DNA from: JAOZTV01 sp965371805
GTDB taxonomy: Bacteria; Acidobacteriota; Aminicenantia; UBA2199
NCBI GenBank assembly: GCA_965371805.1
Contig: CBDUZW010000044.1
Span: forward strand, 1 to 42,175
Direction: 5' to 3'
DNA: 42,175 bases
Shown: positions 17,642 to 26,360 of the stretch, piece after piece
Position numbering within the stretch: position 1 is the first letter of the stretch
Layout: every line of letters starts with the position of its first letter
The notes under the pieces: model-generated
What the model saw: the letters and a program-made list of their open reading frames with translations, nothing else
Databases searched by the model: none
What the model was told of the DNA's origin: nothing
Program-made: the position numbers and the translations under genes

Positions 17642-17670
17642 TTGACTTTTAAATTTAAAAAAAATATAAT
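17642..17670 (+). promoter_or_regulatory. Promoter of GAF-PAS hybrid kinase gene
   Basis: TTGACT at 17642-17647, a 17-nt spacer, and TATAAT at 17665-17670 give a near-consensus sigma70 promoter. The expected transcription start near 17677 leaves a leader of about 36 nt before the ATG at 17713, unlike the leaderless promoters elsewhere in this window. Confidence 0.75.
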
Positions 17671-17712
17671 TAATAATAATGATTTGATCTTAAAATGAAC
17701 TGGAACTAAATA

Positions 17713-19836
17713 ATGAATGAAAATATAAAAAATATTTTAAACAAACTTAATCCAAAAGACAGAGCTGATATAGTCAAAGATTTAGCGATTAGAGAAATAT
17801 CACTACAAGAAGACTTCGAATTATTAAAAAATACCAATGAATTGATTAAGGCTGTAAATTCAACAAATAGTATTGAGGAAATGTTTGAGATAACTCAAAA
17901 AAAATTGAGTTCAGTTATTGATACTGCCAACTTTATTATTGCTTTGATTGATAAAGAAAGTAATAGAATTGTATTTCCCTATTTTGTAGATGAAAAAGAT
18001 GATATTTCTCAGATTGTGGGAGAAACAAATTCCATTTCAGCTGATCAGGAAGGATCATTGACTGTAGAAGTTATAAAAACAGGTAAACCTGCTGTATTTA
18101 CAAAAGATCAAGTTGAAAAGATTGATTCGAAACTGGACGATAAGTCTTCCTTAGGATCAATTCCACATATATGGTATGGTTTTCCTTTAAAGATTAAAGA
18201 TGAAACCATCGGTGCTATAATAATCCAGAGTTATTCAAAATCATTTGACTTGAATGAAAAGAATTTTAAATTTCTTGAATATATTTCCTCTCATCTTGCC
18301 CCTTCTATTGAAAGAAGGATAGTGGAAGATAAATTAAAAAGAAGTGAAGAAAAATACAGGGAACTGTTTGAAAAATCAGAGGATGCAATTTTAATTATCG
18401 AAAGTGGTAAATTTGTAGATTGTAATGATGCAACGGTTTTAATGTTAAAATACAAAAACAAAAATGAATTGCTTCAAACCCATCCATCACAACTGTCTCC
18501 AGAAAAACAGCCTGATGGCAGATACTCTGCAGAGAAAGCCGACGAAATGATTGCTATTGCACTAAAAAAAGGCAGTAACCGGTTCGAATGGGATCATAAA
18601 AAATCGGATGGAGAAATTTTTCCTGTAGAAGTACTACTAACTTCTATCAAAAATGAGGCTGGCATACAGATAATTCATACAGTATGGAGGGATATAACCG
18701 AACGTAAAAATGCTGAAAGGACAATAATTGAAAATCAGAGACTTGGAGCAATAGGAGAAATGGCCTCAGCAGTAGCACATGATTTTAATAATGCACTTCA
18801 ATCCATTTTGGGCTATATAGAGCTTTCTCTCGTCTATACTGAGATTCCGGAAAAGTTGAAAAAATATATTATGATAATGAAAAAAGCAGCTATCGATGCA
18901 AGCACCAGAGTTCAATTATTACAAAGATTTGGAGGAAAAAAAACAAACAAGAATGATTATACTCAGATATCTATTAATTCATTAGTAAGTGATGTTATAG
19001 AACAATCAAGACCTATCTGGAAGGATGGAGCTGAGAAAGATGGTATTGAGATAAAAGTTGAGGTTAAATATAGCAAAATTCCTGAAATATTAGGTAATGA
19101 AGAGGAACTGAGATCTGTTTTATACAATATTATAAAAAATAGTGTGGAATCAATTGAAGATTATGGGAATATTTTTATTAAAACAGCGAAAAAAAAAGAA
19201 AATATTTGCATAACAATTGAGGATACAGGAATTGGAATGGATAGTGAAACTGCATCAAGAGTCTTTCAGCCATTATTCTCTTCAAAAGGGTTTGAACTTG
19301 GAAGAGGTTATGGAATGAGTGGCGCATACAGCATTATTCAGGAGCATAGTGGTAATGTAAACATTAAAAAGAGTATACCTGGTAAAGGAACTGTTGTTGA
19401 AATTCTACTTCCTTATATAGATAAACATTCTAAGAGTAAGAATATAGAGAAAGACTACTCCAACTCTTTAAAAGGAATAAAGATACTTTGGGTAGATGAT
19501 GATCATATAATAAGAGATATTGCAAAACAATACATCAAAGAACTTGATATGGCTGGAGATGTTGTCGAATCCGGGTTTGAAGCTTTAGAGATCCTTGAGA
19601 AGAAAAAATATGATCTTGTGATCACCGATATTGGAATGGCAAAAATGAATGGATGGGAATTAGCAAAAACTATTAAAGAAAAATATAATAATAAAATTAA
19701 AGTTGCAGTTATTACAGGTTGGGGGGCTCAAGTTAATTCAGATTTAAAAAAAGAGAATGGAGTTGAATACGTGCTTGGGAAACCAATAACCTTGAATCAA
19801 ATTATAAAACTTATAAACGAAATTACAATATCATAA
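17713..19836 (+). CDS. Soluble hybrid histidine kinase: GAF, PAS, HisKA, HATPase, receiver
   Basis: A 707-residue cytosolic sensor kinase without membrane segments. Order: short coiled N-terminus; GAF domain (about 40-200); PAS domain (about 205-335) opening with SEEKYRELFEKSEDAILIIE and ending DITERKNAE; HisKA-type dimerisation helix with AVAHDFNNALQS, phosphoacceptor H356; HATPase with N box NIIKNSVESI, EDTGIGMD and GYGMSGAYSI; receiver (about 585-705) with D639 in VITDIGMAKMNG and the conserved K in GKPI. AHDFNN-type kinases with a terminal receiver are common in environmental bacteria. The signal is unknown; the receiver may act as an internal phosphate sink or pass phosphate to an unlinked HPt. 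It is transcribed alone from a strong promoter next to a palindromic operator candidate. Confidence 0.93.
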   Translation: MNENIKNILNKLNPKDRADIVKDLAIREISLQEDFELLKNTNELIKAVNSTNSIEEMFEITQKKLSSVIDTANFIIALIDKESNRIVFPYFVDEKDDISQIVGETNSISADQEGSLTVEVIKTGKPAVFTKDQVEKIDSKLDDKSSLGSIPHIWYGFPLKIKDETIGAIIIQSYSKSFDLNEKNFKFLEYISSHLAPSIERRIVEDKLKRSEEKYRELFEKSEDAILIIESGKFVDCNDATVLMLKYKNKNELLQTHPSQLSPEKQPDGRYSAEKADEMIAIALKKGSNRFEWDHKKSDGEIFPVEVLLTSIKNEAGIQIIHTVWRDITERKNAERTIIENQRLGAIGEMASAVAHDFNNALQSILGYIELSLVYTEIPEKLKKYIMIMKKAAIDASTRVQLLQRFGGKKTNKNDYTQISINSLVSDVIEQSRPIWKDGAEKDGIEIKVEVKYSKIPEILGNEEELRSVLYNIIKNSVESIEDYGNIFIKTAKKKENICITIEDTGIGMDSETASRVFQPLFSSKGFELGRGYGMSGAYSIIQEHSGNVNIKKSIPGKGTVVEILLPYIDKHSKSKNIEKDYSNSLKGIKILWVDDDHIIRDIAKQYIKELDMAGDVVESGFEALEILEKKKYDLVITDIGMAKMNGWELAKTIKEKYNNKIKVAVITGWGAQVNSDLKKENGVEYVLGKPITLNQIIKLINEITIS

Positions 19837-19886
19837 ATAAATAATCATTATTAATAACATTTTATGACTTTTTTGATGGAAATATC

Positions 19887-19915
19887 TTTACACATTTAGA
19901 TTGAAATGAGATAAT
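19887..19915 (+). promoter_or_regulatory. pyrK operon promoter, predicted leaderless
   Basis: TTTACA at 19887-19892, a 17-nt spacer, and GATAAT at 19910-19915; six nucleotides later comes the pyrK ATG at 19922. No Shine-Dalgarno is seen, so a leaderless transcript is predicted. Confidence 0.55.
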
Positions 19916-19921
19916 TAATTA

Positions 19922-20686
19922 ATGAAAGAAGAAAAAGGAATAGTAGAAGAGAATCTAAATATTTGCAATAATTACTTTTTGATGAAGATTAAAACCGAAT
20001 CAATTGCAAAGAGTTCAGAACCGGGAAATTTTGTTATGGTAGGTATAAGTAGTTCATATGATCCTTTGTTAAAAAGACCTTTTGGAATATTTAACTCAAT
20101 TGACAATTATATTTTTTTGTATTATGAAGTTGTTGGAAAAGGTTCAAAATTATTATCTGAAAAGAAAAAGGGTGATATTGTTGATCTTATTGGACCTCTG
20201 GGTAATAGTTTTCCAGAAATTATTGATAAAAAAATACTAATGATTGCCGGTGGGAGAGGAATTGCTCCAATTTATTACGGAATTGAAAAATATTTAGAAA
20301 ATAATGAAGTTAGATTGATATACGGTGCCAGATCAAAGAATGATTTGAATTTGATTTCCAACTTACAAAAACTGAATTTGAAGGATTTGTATCTTTATAC
20401 TGATGACGGAAGTTCCGGAAGCAAAGGATTTGTAACAACAGACCTTAAAGATATTATTTCAAATAACAATATTGATATTACTATTTCCTGTGGACCTGAA
20501 AAAATGTTCGAAACTCTAAACAGTATTTTAAAAAATGAAAAAACAAAAGACTATGTTTCCATGGAAGCAATAATGGGCTGTGGCATAGGTATTTGTCATA
20601 GTTGTGTTATAGAAACCATAAATAATGGATATAAAAAAGTTTGCTCAGATGGACCAATCTTTGATATGGGTGAGATAAAATGGTAG
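19922..20686 (+). CDS. pyrK: Dihydroorotate dehydrogenase B, electron-transfer subunit
   Basis: A 254-residue FAD and [2Fe-2S] subunit that passes electrons from PyrD to NAD in class 1B dihydroorotate dehydrogenase. The FAD-binding KRPFGIFN motif is near 51-58, the NAD-binding AGGRGIAP motif near 109-116, and the iron-sulfur ligands are C220, C225, C228 and C241 in the C-terminal loop (CGIGICHSC, then C241). It starts the pyrK-pyrD-pyrF operon, overlapping pyrD by seven nucleotides, as expected for subunits of one complex. Use of NAD rather than quinone fits an anaerobic or fermentative lifestyle, but that is inference. Confidence 0.95.
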   Translation: MKEEKGIVEENLNICNNYFLMKIKTESIAKSSEPGNFVMVGISSSYDPLLKRPFGIFNSIDNYIFLYYEVVGKGSKLLSEKKKGDIVDLIGPLGNSFPEIIDKKILMIAGGRGIAPIYYGIEKYLENNEVRLIYGARSKNDLNLISNLQKLNLKDLYLYTDDGSSGSKGFVTTDLKDIISNNNIDITISCGPEKMFETLNSILKNEKTKDYVSMEAIMGCGIGICHSCVIETINNGYKKVCSDGPIFDMGEIKW

Positions 20687-21591
20687 ATTTATCTGTAAAT
20701 CTTGGTTTTGCAAAGATTAAAAATCCAATAATTCCTGCTTCAGGAACTTTTGGATATGGAGAAGAATTTGAAGAATTCTTTAATCTTGATTTGTTGGGGG
20801 CTTTCATTTTAAAAGGCATATATAGAAAACCCAGACCGGGAAATAAACCTCCAAGAATACATGAAACTGCAAGTGGACTTCTAAACTCAATCGGACTTGC
20901 AGGACCTGGGGCAGATGAACTTAAAAAGATCATTAAAAGAGTTTATAAAATGACCAAAACTCCAATAATTGTAAATGTCTGTGGAGAAGATGATGATGAG
21001 TATTTAGAAGTTGCACAGATATTTGACGAAATGGAAGAAGTTGCAATGCTCGAACTTAATATCTCCTGTCCTAATGTTAAAGCTGGAGGGAAATGTCCAG
21101 CTATGAGTGATGAACATACATATAAAGTTGTTAAAAAAGTTAAACACAATACTGATAAACCTTTGATTGTCAAACTTTCTCCAAATGTTAACGATGTTGC
21201 GGGAATTGCAGTTTCAGCAGAAGAAGCAGGAGCTGATGCTATCGCTGTGGTTAATACATTTCTGGGTTTAGCTGTTGACTTAGAGAAAAGAAAACCAGTT
21301 TTTAATAATATTTTTGCCGGATTATCAGGGCCTGCTATTAAACCTCTTGCTTTAAGAATTGTAAGGGATGTTGTTCAGAGAGTTCAAATTCCAGTTATTG
21401 GAATAGGAGGAATATGTTCAGGAAAGGATGTCTTAGAATATATGTTAGTTGGAGCAAGCGCTGTTCAGACAGGTACAATTAATATGGTTGAACCAGGGGC
21501 TTCCATAAGAATTTTAGAAGAAATGAAATATTGGATGGATAAATTAAATATAAAAAATTTAGATGAAATCAAGGGGAAATTAGAAATATGA
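20680..21591 (+). CDS. pyrD: Dihydroorotate dehydrogenase B, catalytic subunit
   Basis: A 303-residue FMN barrel enzyme oxidising dihydroorotate to orotate in UMP synthesis. The class 1B signature ELNISCPNVK is present with the catalytic C130; NPIIPASGTFGYG at the N-terminus, HETASGLLNSIGL, the VKLSPNV strand, the AVVNTFLGLAVD segment and the phosphate-binding VIGIGGICSGKD are also seen. The start ATG at 20680 lies inside the end of pyrK (ATGGTAG), consistent with translational coupling to its partner subunit. Confidence 0.96.
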   Translation: MVDLSVNLGFAKIKNPIIPASGTFGYGEEFEEFFNLDLLGAFILKGIYRKPRPGNKPPRIHETASGLLNSIGLAGPGADELKKIIKRVYKMTKTPIIVNVCGEDDDEYLEVAQIFDEMEEVAMLELNISCPNVKAGGKCPAMSDEHTYKVVKKVKHNTDKPLIVKLSPNVNDVAGIAVSAEEAGADAIAVVNTFLGLAVDLEKRKPVFNNIFAGLSGPAIKPLALRIVRDVVQRVQIPVIGIGGICSGKDVLEYMLVGASAVQTGTINMVEPGASIRILEEMKYWMDKLNIKNLDEIKGKLEI

Positions 21592-22274
21592 AAAAAAAAA
21601 TAATTATTGCATTGGATTTTGATAGTTTCAATGAAGCCAGGAATATGGTAAATGTTCTTGAAGATGCAGTTTTCTTTAAAGTAGGTCTTCAGTCATTCTT
21701 GTCATTTGGCGATCAGATCATTGATTATTTAAAAATAAATAATAAAGAGCTTTTTCTTGATCTGAAATTTAAAGATATTCCAAATACAGTAAAAGGTGCT
21801 GTAAATTCTGTATTAAAATACAAACCAAAATTTTTAACGATTCATACAACCGGTGGTTCTGAAATGATAAAACGTGCTGTTGAAACGGCAAAAGAAAGCC
21901 CGGACCTTACAATTCTGGGAGTAACTCTCCTGACATCTCTGGAAGATGATGACCTGAAAAGACAAGGTATATCTTTTAGTATAAATGATACTGTACTAAA
22001 ATTATGTGAAATGGGATTGGAAAGTGGATTAAAATCATTTGTATGCTCTCCCAAAGAGATCTCAACATTGAAAGGAAAATTCGGAAAGGATATTTCATTG
22101 ATAACACCTGGCATAAGACCAGATTGGGCTGCCAAAGGTGATCAAAAAAGAGTTTTTACTCCAAAAATGGCTGTAGATGCAGGAAGTGACTATATGGTGA
22201 TTGGAAGACCAATAACCCAAAATGAAAATCCAAATAAAGCTTTTAATTTAATCTTAGATGAAATTAGATGCTGA
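21588..22274 (+). CDS. pyrF: Orotidine 5'-phosphate decarboxylase
   Basis: A 228-residue class I OMP decarboxylase forming UMP. The catalytic DxKxxD array is D58, K60 and D63 in FLDLKFKDIPNTV, with K31 earlier in FFKVGLQ, and the phosphate loop is TPGIRPD near the C-terminus followed by the VIGRPIT segment. The ATG overlaps the pyrD stop as ATGA. Two consecutive or related steps of pyrimidine synthesis are thus encoded together; pyrE is not in the window. Confidence 0.96.
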   Translation: MKKKIIIALDFDSFNEARNMVNVLEDAVFFKVGLQSFLSFGDQIIDYLKINNKELFLDLKFKDIPNTVKGAVNSVLKYKPKFLTIHTTGGSEMIKRAVETAKESPDLTILGVTLLTSLEDDDLKRQGISFSINDTVLKLCEMGLESGLKSFVCSPKEISTLKGKFGKDISLITPGIRPDWAAKGDQKRVFTPKMAVDAGSDYMVIGRPITQNENPNKAFNLILDEIRC

Positions 22275-22390
22275 TTATAATAATTCATTAAACCTTTTTC
22301 ATATATTAAGTACTTTGATTCTCAAAGAATATTTGTATTATAAATTATTTACAACCTTTCATTTTTTTGATTTTTGTTTAAAAAGATTTA

Positions 22391-22399
22391 TGTTATAAT
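22391..22399 (+). promoter_or_regulatory. ispA-dxs promoter (extended -10), predicted leaderless
   Basis: An extended -10 element, TGT followed by TATAAT (22391-22399), ends six nucleotides before the ATG at 22406. No good -35 is visible at the normal distance (TTTTTG at 22371), which the extended -10 could offset. No Shine-Dalgarno is present. Confidence 0.55.
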
Positions 22400-22405
22400 T
22401 AATCA

Positions 22406-23269
22406 ATGGAAATGGAAATTAAAACTTTAAGAGAAGAAATAAATAGAGAGATGCTTAATGGTATAAATAAAAGCAGCACAACTCTTGACAAAGCATTAGA
22501 ATATGCTATAAAAGTAGAAGGGAAAAGACTGAGACCTCTTCTTTTTCTCTCTTTTATCGATGCATTTAAAAAAAAAGGATTTGATTATACACAATATTAT
22601 AATATTGCGTGTGCAATTGAATATATCCATACTTATTCTCTAATCCATGATGACCTGCCATCTATGGATAATGATGATTTCAGAAGGGGACAACCAACTG
22701 TCCATAAGAAATTTGATCCTGCAATAGCATTACTTACCGGAGATACTCTATTAACCTTTGCTTTTGAGAGAATAGCTGAGACAAATATTCCAGGTAAGAC
22801 AATTGTAGAAATAATAAAGATTATAACAAAAAGTATAGGAAGTTTAGGAATGGCAGGAGGACAGGCACTTGATCTGGAGTTTTCAGGCAATAAGGATGAG
22901 ATCTTTAATATTCATAGAATGAAAACTGCTGAATTGATAACTGGAACAATATTATCTGCTGCAGAAATTATCGGTATGACAAAACAGGAAAAAGATAAGG
23001 TAAGAGAAGCGGGTATACTGATTGGAATTGCATTTCAGATGGCTGATGATCTACTTGATATAGAAGGTGATGAAAAACTTGTTGGGAAAAAACTTAATAA
23101 AGATATAGATAATAAAAGCCCCAATTCAGTATACTTTCATGGTAAAGATTATATCAAAAAAGAAATAGATAAAAGTTATAAAAAAACTGTTGAGATATTT
23201 ACTGATCTAAAAATTTATTCACCTGTTTTTTTATATTTAATAAAAAAAATGGTTTATAGGCTAAAATAA
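22406..23269 (+). CDS. ispA: Polyprenyl synthetase (farnesyl/geranylgeranyl diphosphate synthase)
   Basis: A 287-residue short-chain trans-prenyltransferase condensing isopentenyl diphosphate with allylic diphosphates. The first aspartate-rich motif is DDLPSMDND (D82-D83 to D90), followed by RRGQPTVHKK, and the second is QMADDLLD with D214, D215 and D218; GGQALDLE and HRMKTAELI match the family. Product length (C15 or C20) cannot be decided with confidence. It begins at ATG 22406 directly after a -10 box; an in-frame ATG at 22412 is an alternative. It is followed one nucleotide later by dxs, the first enzyme of the pathway that supplies its substrates. Confidence 0.93.
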   Translation: MEMEIKTLREEINREMLNGINKSSTTLDKALEYAIKVEGKRLRPLLFLSFIDAFKKKGFDYTQYYNIACAIEYIHTYSLIHDDLPSMDNDDFRRGQPTVHKKFDPAIALLTGDTLLTFAFERIAETNIPGKTIVEIIKIITKSIGSLGMAGGQALDLEFSGNKDEIFNIHRMKTAELITGTILSAAEIIGMTKQEKDKVREAGILIGIAFQMADDLLDIEGDEKLVGKKLNKDIDNKSPNSVYFHGKDYIKKEIDKSYKKTVEIFTDLKIYSPVFLYLIKKMVYRLK

Positions 23270-23270
23270 T

Positions 23271-25196
23271 ATGAATGATAAAGACAATACAAAAAAGAAA
23301 AAAATTCTTGATGAAGTAAATTTTCCTTCTGATATTAAAGATTTCTCAAATGACAAACTTGAAAAACTTGCTAAAGAGATAAGGGAAATAATAATAGAGG
23401 TTGTTGCAGAAAGTGGAGGACATCTTTCTTCCAATCTTGGAGTTGTTGATCTTACTCTTGCATTGCATAAAGTATTTAATTGTCCAAAAGACAAAATAAT
23501 ATGGGATGTAGGTCATCAGAGTTATACTCATAAGATAATAACAGGAAGAAAAGATAAAATATTCACAATTCGTAAAAAAAATGGTTTAATCGGATACCCT
23601 GATATATTTGAAAGTGAATATGATTCATTAAACACTGGCCATGCTTCAACATCAATTCCTTTTGCATCTGGAATGGCAGTTGCAAGGGATTTAAATAAAG
23701 ATGATAAGCATATAATAGCAGTTATTGGAGATGGAGCTCTGACCGGAGGTGTTGCATTAGAGGCTTTGAATCATATAGGACAAATAAAACAAAGATTGAT
23801 AATAATCTTAAATGATAATGAGATGTCTATCTCACCAAATGTAGGTGGAATATCCAAGCATCTCAGCTATTTAGTTGCGGGAAGACCTTATATAAGGTTA
23901 AAAGAAGTAGTTCAGGGAATGTTAAAGCATATTCCCGGTATTGGAAAATCTATGGCAGAACTTGCTAAAAAGACTGAAATATTGATAAGGTCAATGATAG
24001 TTCCAGGATCACTTTTTGACGAACTGGGTATAAAGTATATTGGTCCTATTAATGGACATAATTATAAAGAGCTGATAAAAGAGCTTGATGAAGCAAAGAA
24101 ATATGATTATCCGGTTTTATTACATGTTGTCACTAAAAAAGGGTATGGATATAAACCTGCGCAGGATGATCCAAGTTCCTTTCACTCCTCAGCACCTTTT
24201 GAAATTACAAATGGTAAATTTAAAAAATCAAGTAGCCCGCCTTCCTATTCTAAAGTATTTGGACAAACTGTATTAAAAATGGTAAAACAAGACGAAAAAA
24301 TCATAGCAGTTACTGCTGCCATGCCTTCAGGAAGCGGATTGGATCTAGTTCAAAAGGAAATGCCGAAAAACTTTTTTGATGTAGGAATTGCTGAGCAGTA
24401 TATGTTCAATTTTGCAGGAGGACTTTCACTTGAAGGATTAAAGCCGGTACTTGCTATATATTCTACATTTCTACAAAGAGCAATTGACCAGGTTGCACAT
24501 GATATTGCTTTAATGAAAATCCCAATAGTTGTAGGAATAGATAGAGCAGGTCTTGTAGGAGGAGATGGCCCTACACATCAGGGAGTTTATGATATTGCAT
24601 TTCTTAGACCGATTCCTAATATTGTTATCCTTGCCCCAAAAGATGAAAATGAATTACAGCATATGGTATATACAGCTGTAAATTCAAAAAAATCAGTTTT
24701 TATAAGGTATCCAAAAGAACCTGGACAGGGTGTTAAAATGGACTCTGATCTGAAGGAAATTCCAATAGGCAAAAGTGAAGTTATAAGAGAAGGAAAGGAT
24801 GGAGTTCTTTTAGTTGTCGGTACATTAGTTTATAGAGCTATTGAAGCTGCTGAACAATTATATAAAAATGACAAACTTGATGTTGCAATTATAAACATTA
24901 GATCAATTCAGCCAATCGACAATGAGCTAATAGTTGAATATATTAAAAAAACCAAAAAAGTTATTACAATTGAAGATGGAATAAGGAGCGGTGGATTAAG
25001 TACTATTATCAGAGAACTCTTGATATCCGAGCAGATCAAGAGAACCCATATCTTATCACTTGGTGTCTCAGAAGAAATAATTGAAGTGGCAACAAGAGAG
25101 GAATTACTTGAAACATATAATCTTAATGCTGCTGGAATATATAATAGATCAAAAGAATTTCTAAAAAAAAGTAAGATACCTTTTTTAAAGATTTAA
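23271..25196 (+). CDS. dxs: 1-deoxy-D-xylulose-5-phosphate synthase
   Basis: A 641-residue thiamine-diphosphate enzyme making DXP from pyruvate and glyceraldehyde 3-phosphate, the entry of the MEP isoprenoid pathway. The cofactor motif GDGALTGG (153-160) is paired with NDNEMSISPNVGG (181-193). H51 and the WDVGHQSYTHKI segment, GYGYKPAQDDPSSFHS, the second-domain FFDVGIAEQYMFNFAGG and the DRAGLVGGDGPTHQG stretch are all family hallmarks. The length is normal. Together with the upstream prenyl synthase it forms a two-gene isoprenoid operon, an arrangement widespread in bacteria. Confidence 0.97.
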   Translation: MNDKDNTKKKKILDEVNFPSDIKDFSNDKLEKLAKEIREIIIEVVAESGGHLSSNLGVVDLTLALHKVFNCPKDKIIWDVGHQSYTHKIITGRKDKIFTIRKKNGLIGYPDIFESEYDSLNTGHASTSIPFASGMAVARDLNKDDKHIIAVIGDGALTGGVALEALNHIGQIKQRLIIILNDNEMSISPNVGGISKHLSYLVAGRPYIRLKEVVQGMLKHIPGIGKSMAELAKKTEILIRSMIVPGSLFDELGIKYIGPINGHNYKELIKELDEAKKYDYPVLLHVVTKKGYGYKPAQDDPSSFHSSAPFEITNGKFKKSSSPPSYSKVFGQTVLKMVKQDEKIIAVTAAMPSGSGLDLVQKEMPKNFFDVGIAEQYMFNFAGGLSLEGLKPVLAIYSTFLQRAIDQVAHDIALMKIPIVVGIDRAGLVGGDGPTHQGVYDIAFLRPIPNIVILAPKDENELQHMVYTAVNSKKSVFIRYPKEPGQGVKMDSDLKEIPIGKSEVIREGKDGVLLVVGTLVYRAIEAAEQLYKNDKLDVAIINIRSIQPIDNELIVEYIKKTKKVITIEDGIRSGGLSTIIRELLISEQIKRTHILSLGVSEEIIEVATREELLETYNLNAAGIYNRSKEFLKKSKIPFLKI

Positions 25197-25284
25197 ATAA
25201 AAATTTAAGAAAATAAAAATATTTTTCTTGCTTTTTTATTTATTTTTTTTTATAGTATAATATATTAAATAAAAGGAGTGAATT

Positions 25285-25584
25285 ATGAATTTAAAAGTTG
25301 AAAATAATGGAGATAATGCAACAGTTTTTATTACTGGCAATATTGATATTCCAGGTGCAGAAGATTTGAAAAAAACTCTTGGCGAACTCACTGAGAATGC
25401 TCTAAATTCCGTAGTAATCGATTTTACAGATGTTACTTTTATTGGAAGTTCAGGTATAGGTAAGTTATTACTGTTTTATAAAAACTTTACTGCTAAGGGA
25501 GGATCTTTGTCCATAGTAAATTTATCTGATGAGATTATTGCTCTTTTTAAGGCAATTAAATTAGATAAATTATTTAACATTTAA
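25285..25584 (+). CDS. STAS-domain anti-sigma factor antagonist-like protein
   Basis: A 99-residue single STAS domain of the SpoIIAA/RsbV type. The phosphorylation-site loop reads FIGSSGIGK with GSSG at 54-57, preceded by the VVIDFTDV strand. In known systems a serine here is phosphorylated by a GHKL anti-sigma kinase and dephosphorylated by a PP2C phosphatase; both activities are represented in the last gene of this operon (32711-34405). AAAGGAG at 25272-25278 sets the start, and TATAAT at 25256-25261 is a possible -10. It opens the chemosensory operon, so a regulatory link between array and partner switch is inferred. Confidence 0.88.
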   Translation: MNLKVENNGDNATVFITGNIDIPGAEDLKKTLGELTENALNSVVIDFTDVTFIGSSGIGKLLLFYKNFTAKGGSLSIVNLSDEIIALFKAIKLDKLFNI

Positions 25585-25637
25585 TTTTATCTAATTAATA
25601 TATTTACAAAATATCAACTTAGAATTGTGAGGATAGT

Positions 25638-25928
25638 ATGGAGATAATTTTAAAAAAAGAAGAGTTTTTTTTTAAAGGTGAAATTATACTTGATAATATT
25701 GAAGAGATTAAATTAAAGCTCTCCAACCTGATTAATAAAATAAAAACAAATGAGATAAAATTAAATCTTAATGATGTACTAGAACTTGATTCAGCCGGTA
25801 TCCAGATGATTTTTTCATTTTGTAAGACACTCAAAATGAAAAATATAGGATATTCTGTTAGCAGTATCAATGAAGAGATTCAGCATATATTAAGAATAGC
25901 AGGATTAGGAAAATATCTAAATCTATAA
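25638..25928 (+). CDS. Second STAS-domain protein
   Basis: A 96-residue STAS domain, only distantly similar to its neighbour. The equivalent loop is LELDSAGIQMIF with DSAG at 51-54, so it offers one serine (S52) where the first protein has two. GAGGAT shortly before the ATG is the probable ribosome binding site. Two STAS proteins in one operon could serve two outputs or compete for one kinase. It could also belong to the CheW-array-associated STAS proteins with no sigma factor partner; the sequence does not decide. Confidence 0.85.
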   Translation: MEIILKKEEFFFKGEIILDNIEEIKLKLSNLINKIKTNEIKLNLNDVLELDSAGIQMIFSFCKTLKMKNIGYSVSSINEEIQHILRIAGLGKYLNL

Positions 25929-25971
25929 TTGGAATTGTTATGGGAAATTAGTATAAGATTGGGAGTAGAAA

Positions 25972-26355
25972 ATGGGAAAAAATATTTTAGCTATTGATGA
26001 TTCACCTACATTAAGGGCCTCAGTTAAATTTGTTTTATCTGATGCTGGATATAATGTTATACAAGGTGAAAATGGTTTGGAAGGATTAGAGAAACTAAAA
26101 GAAATGAGAAAAAATAATGAAAGAGTTAATTTAATTATTTCTGATGTTAATATGCCAAAAATGAATGGTTTGGAATTTTTAAAGCAGGTTAAAAATGGAG
26201 ACTCTCCTGATAAATTTATTCCTGTTATTATCTTAACTACTGAAAGTGAAAACCAATTAAAACTGCAGGGAAAACAGTTTGGAGCTTCAGGATGGATGAC
26301 AAAACCATTTAAACCAGAATTACTGTTGTCGGTAATAAAAAAATTTATTAGGTGA
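25972..26355 (+). CDS. cheY: CheY-type response regulator
   Basis: A 127-residue stand-alone receiver. The acidic pocket is in LAIDDSPTLRASV, the phosphoacceptor is D58 in IISDVNMPKMNG, T/S in ILTTESE and the conserved lysine in TKPFKPE. It should be phosphorylated by CheA encoded immediately downstream. The motor or effector it binds is unknown, since no flagellar or pilus gene is near. GGGAG upstream of the ATG serves as ribosome binding site, and the stop codon lies inside the ribosome binding region of cheA. Confidence 0.93.
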   Translation: MGKNILAIDDSPTLRASVKFVLSDAGYNVIQGENGLEGLEKLKEMRKNNERVNLIISDVNMPKMNGLEFLKQVKNGDSPDKFIPVIILTTESENQLKLQGKQFGASGWMTKPFKPELLLSVIKKFIR

Positions 26356-26360
26356 AAAAT

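Noticed and set aside
22313..22327. CTTTG/CAAAG hairpin after pyrF as terminator
   Set aside because: The stem is only five base pairs with weak composition and is not followed by a T-run.
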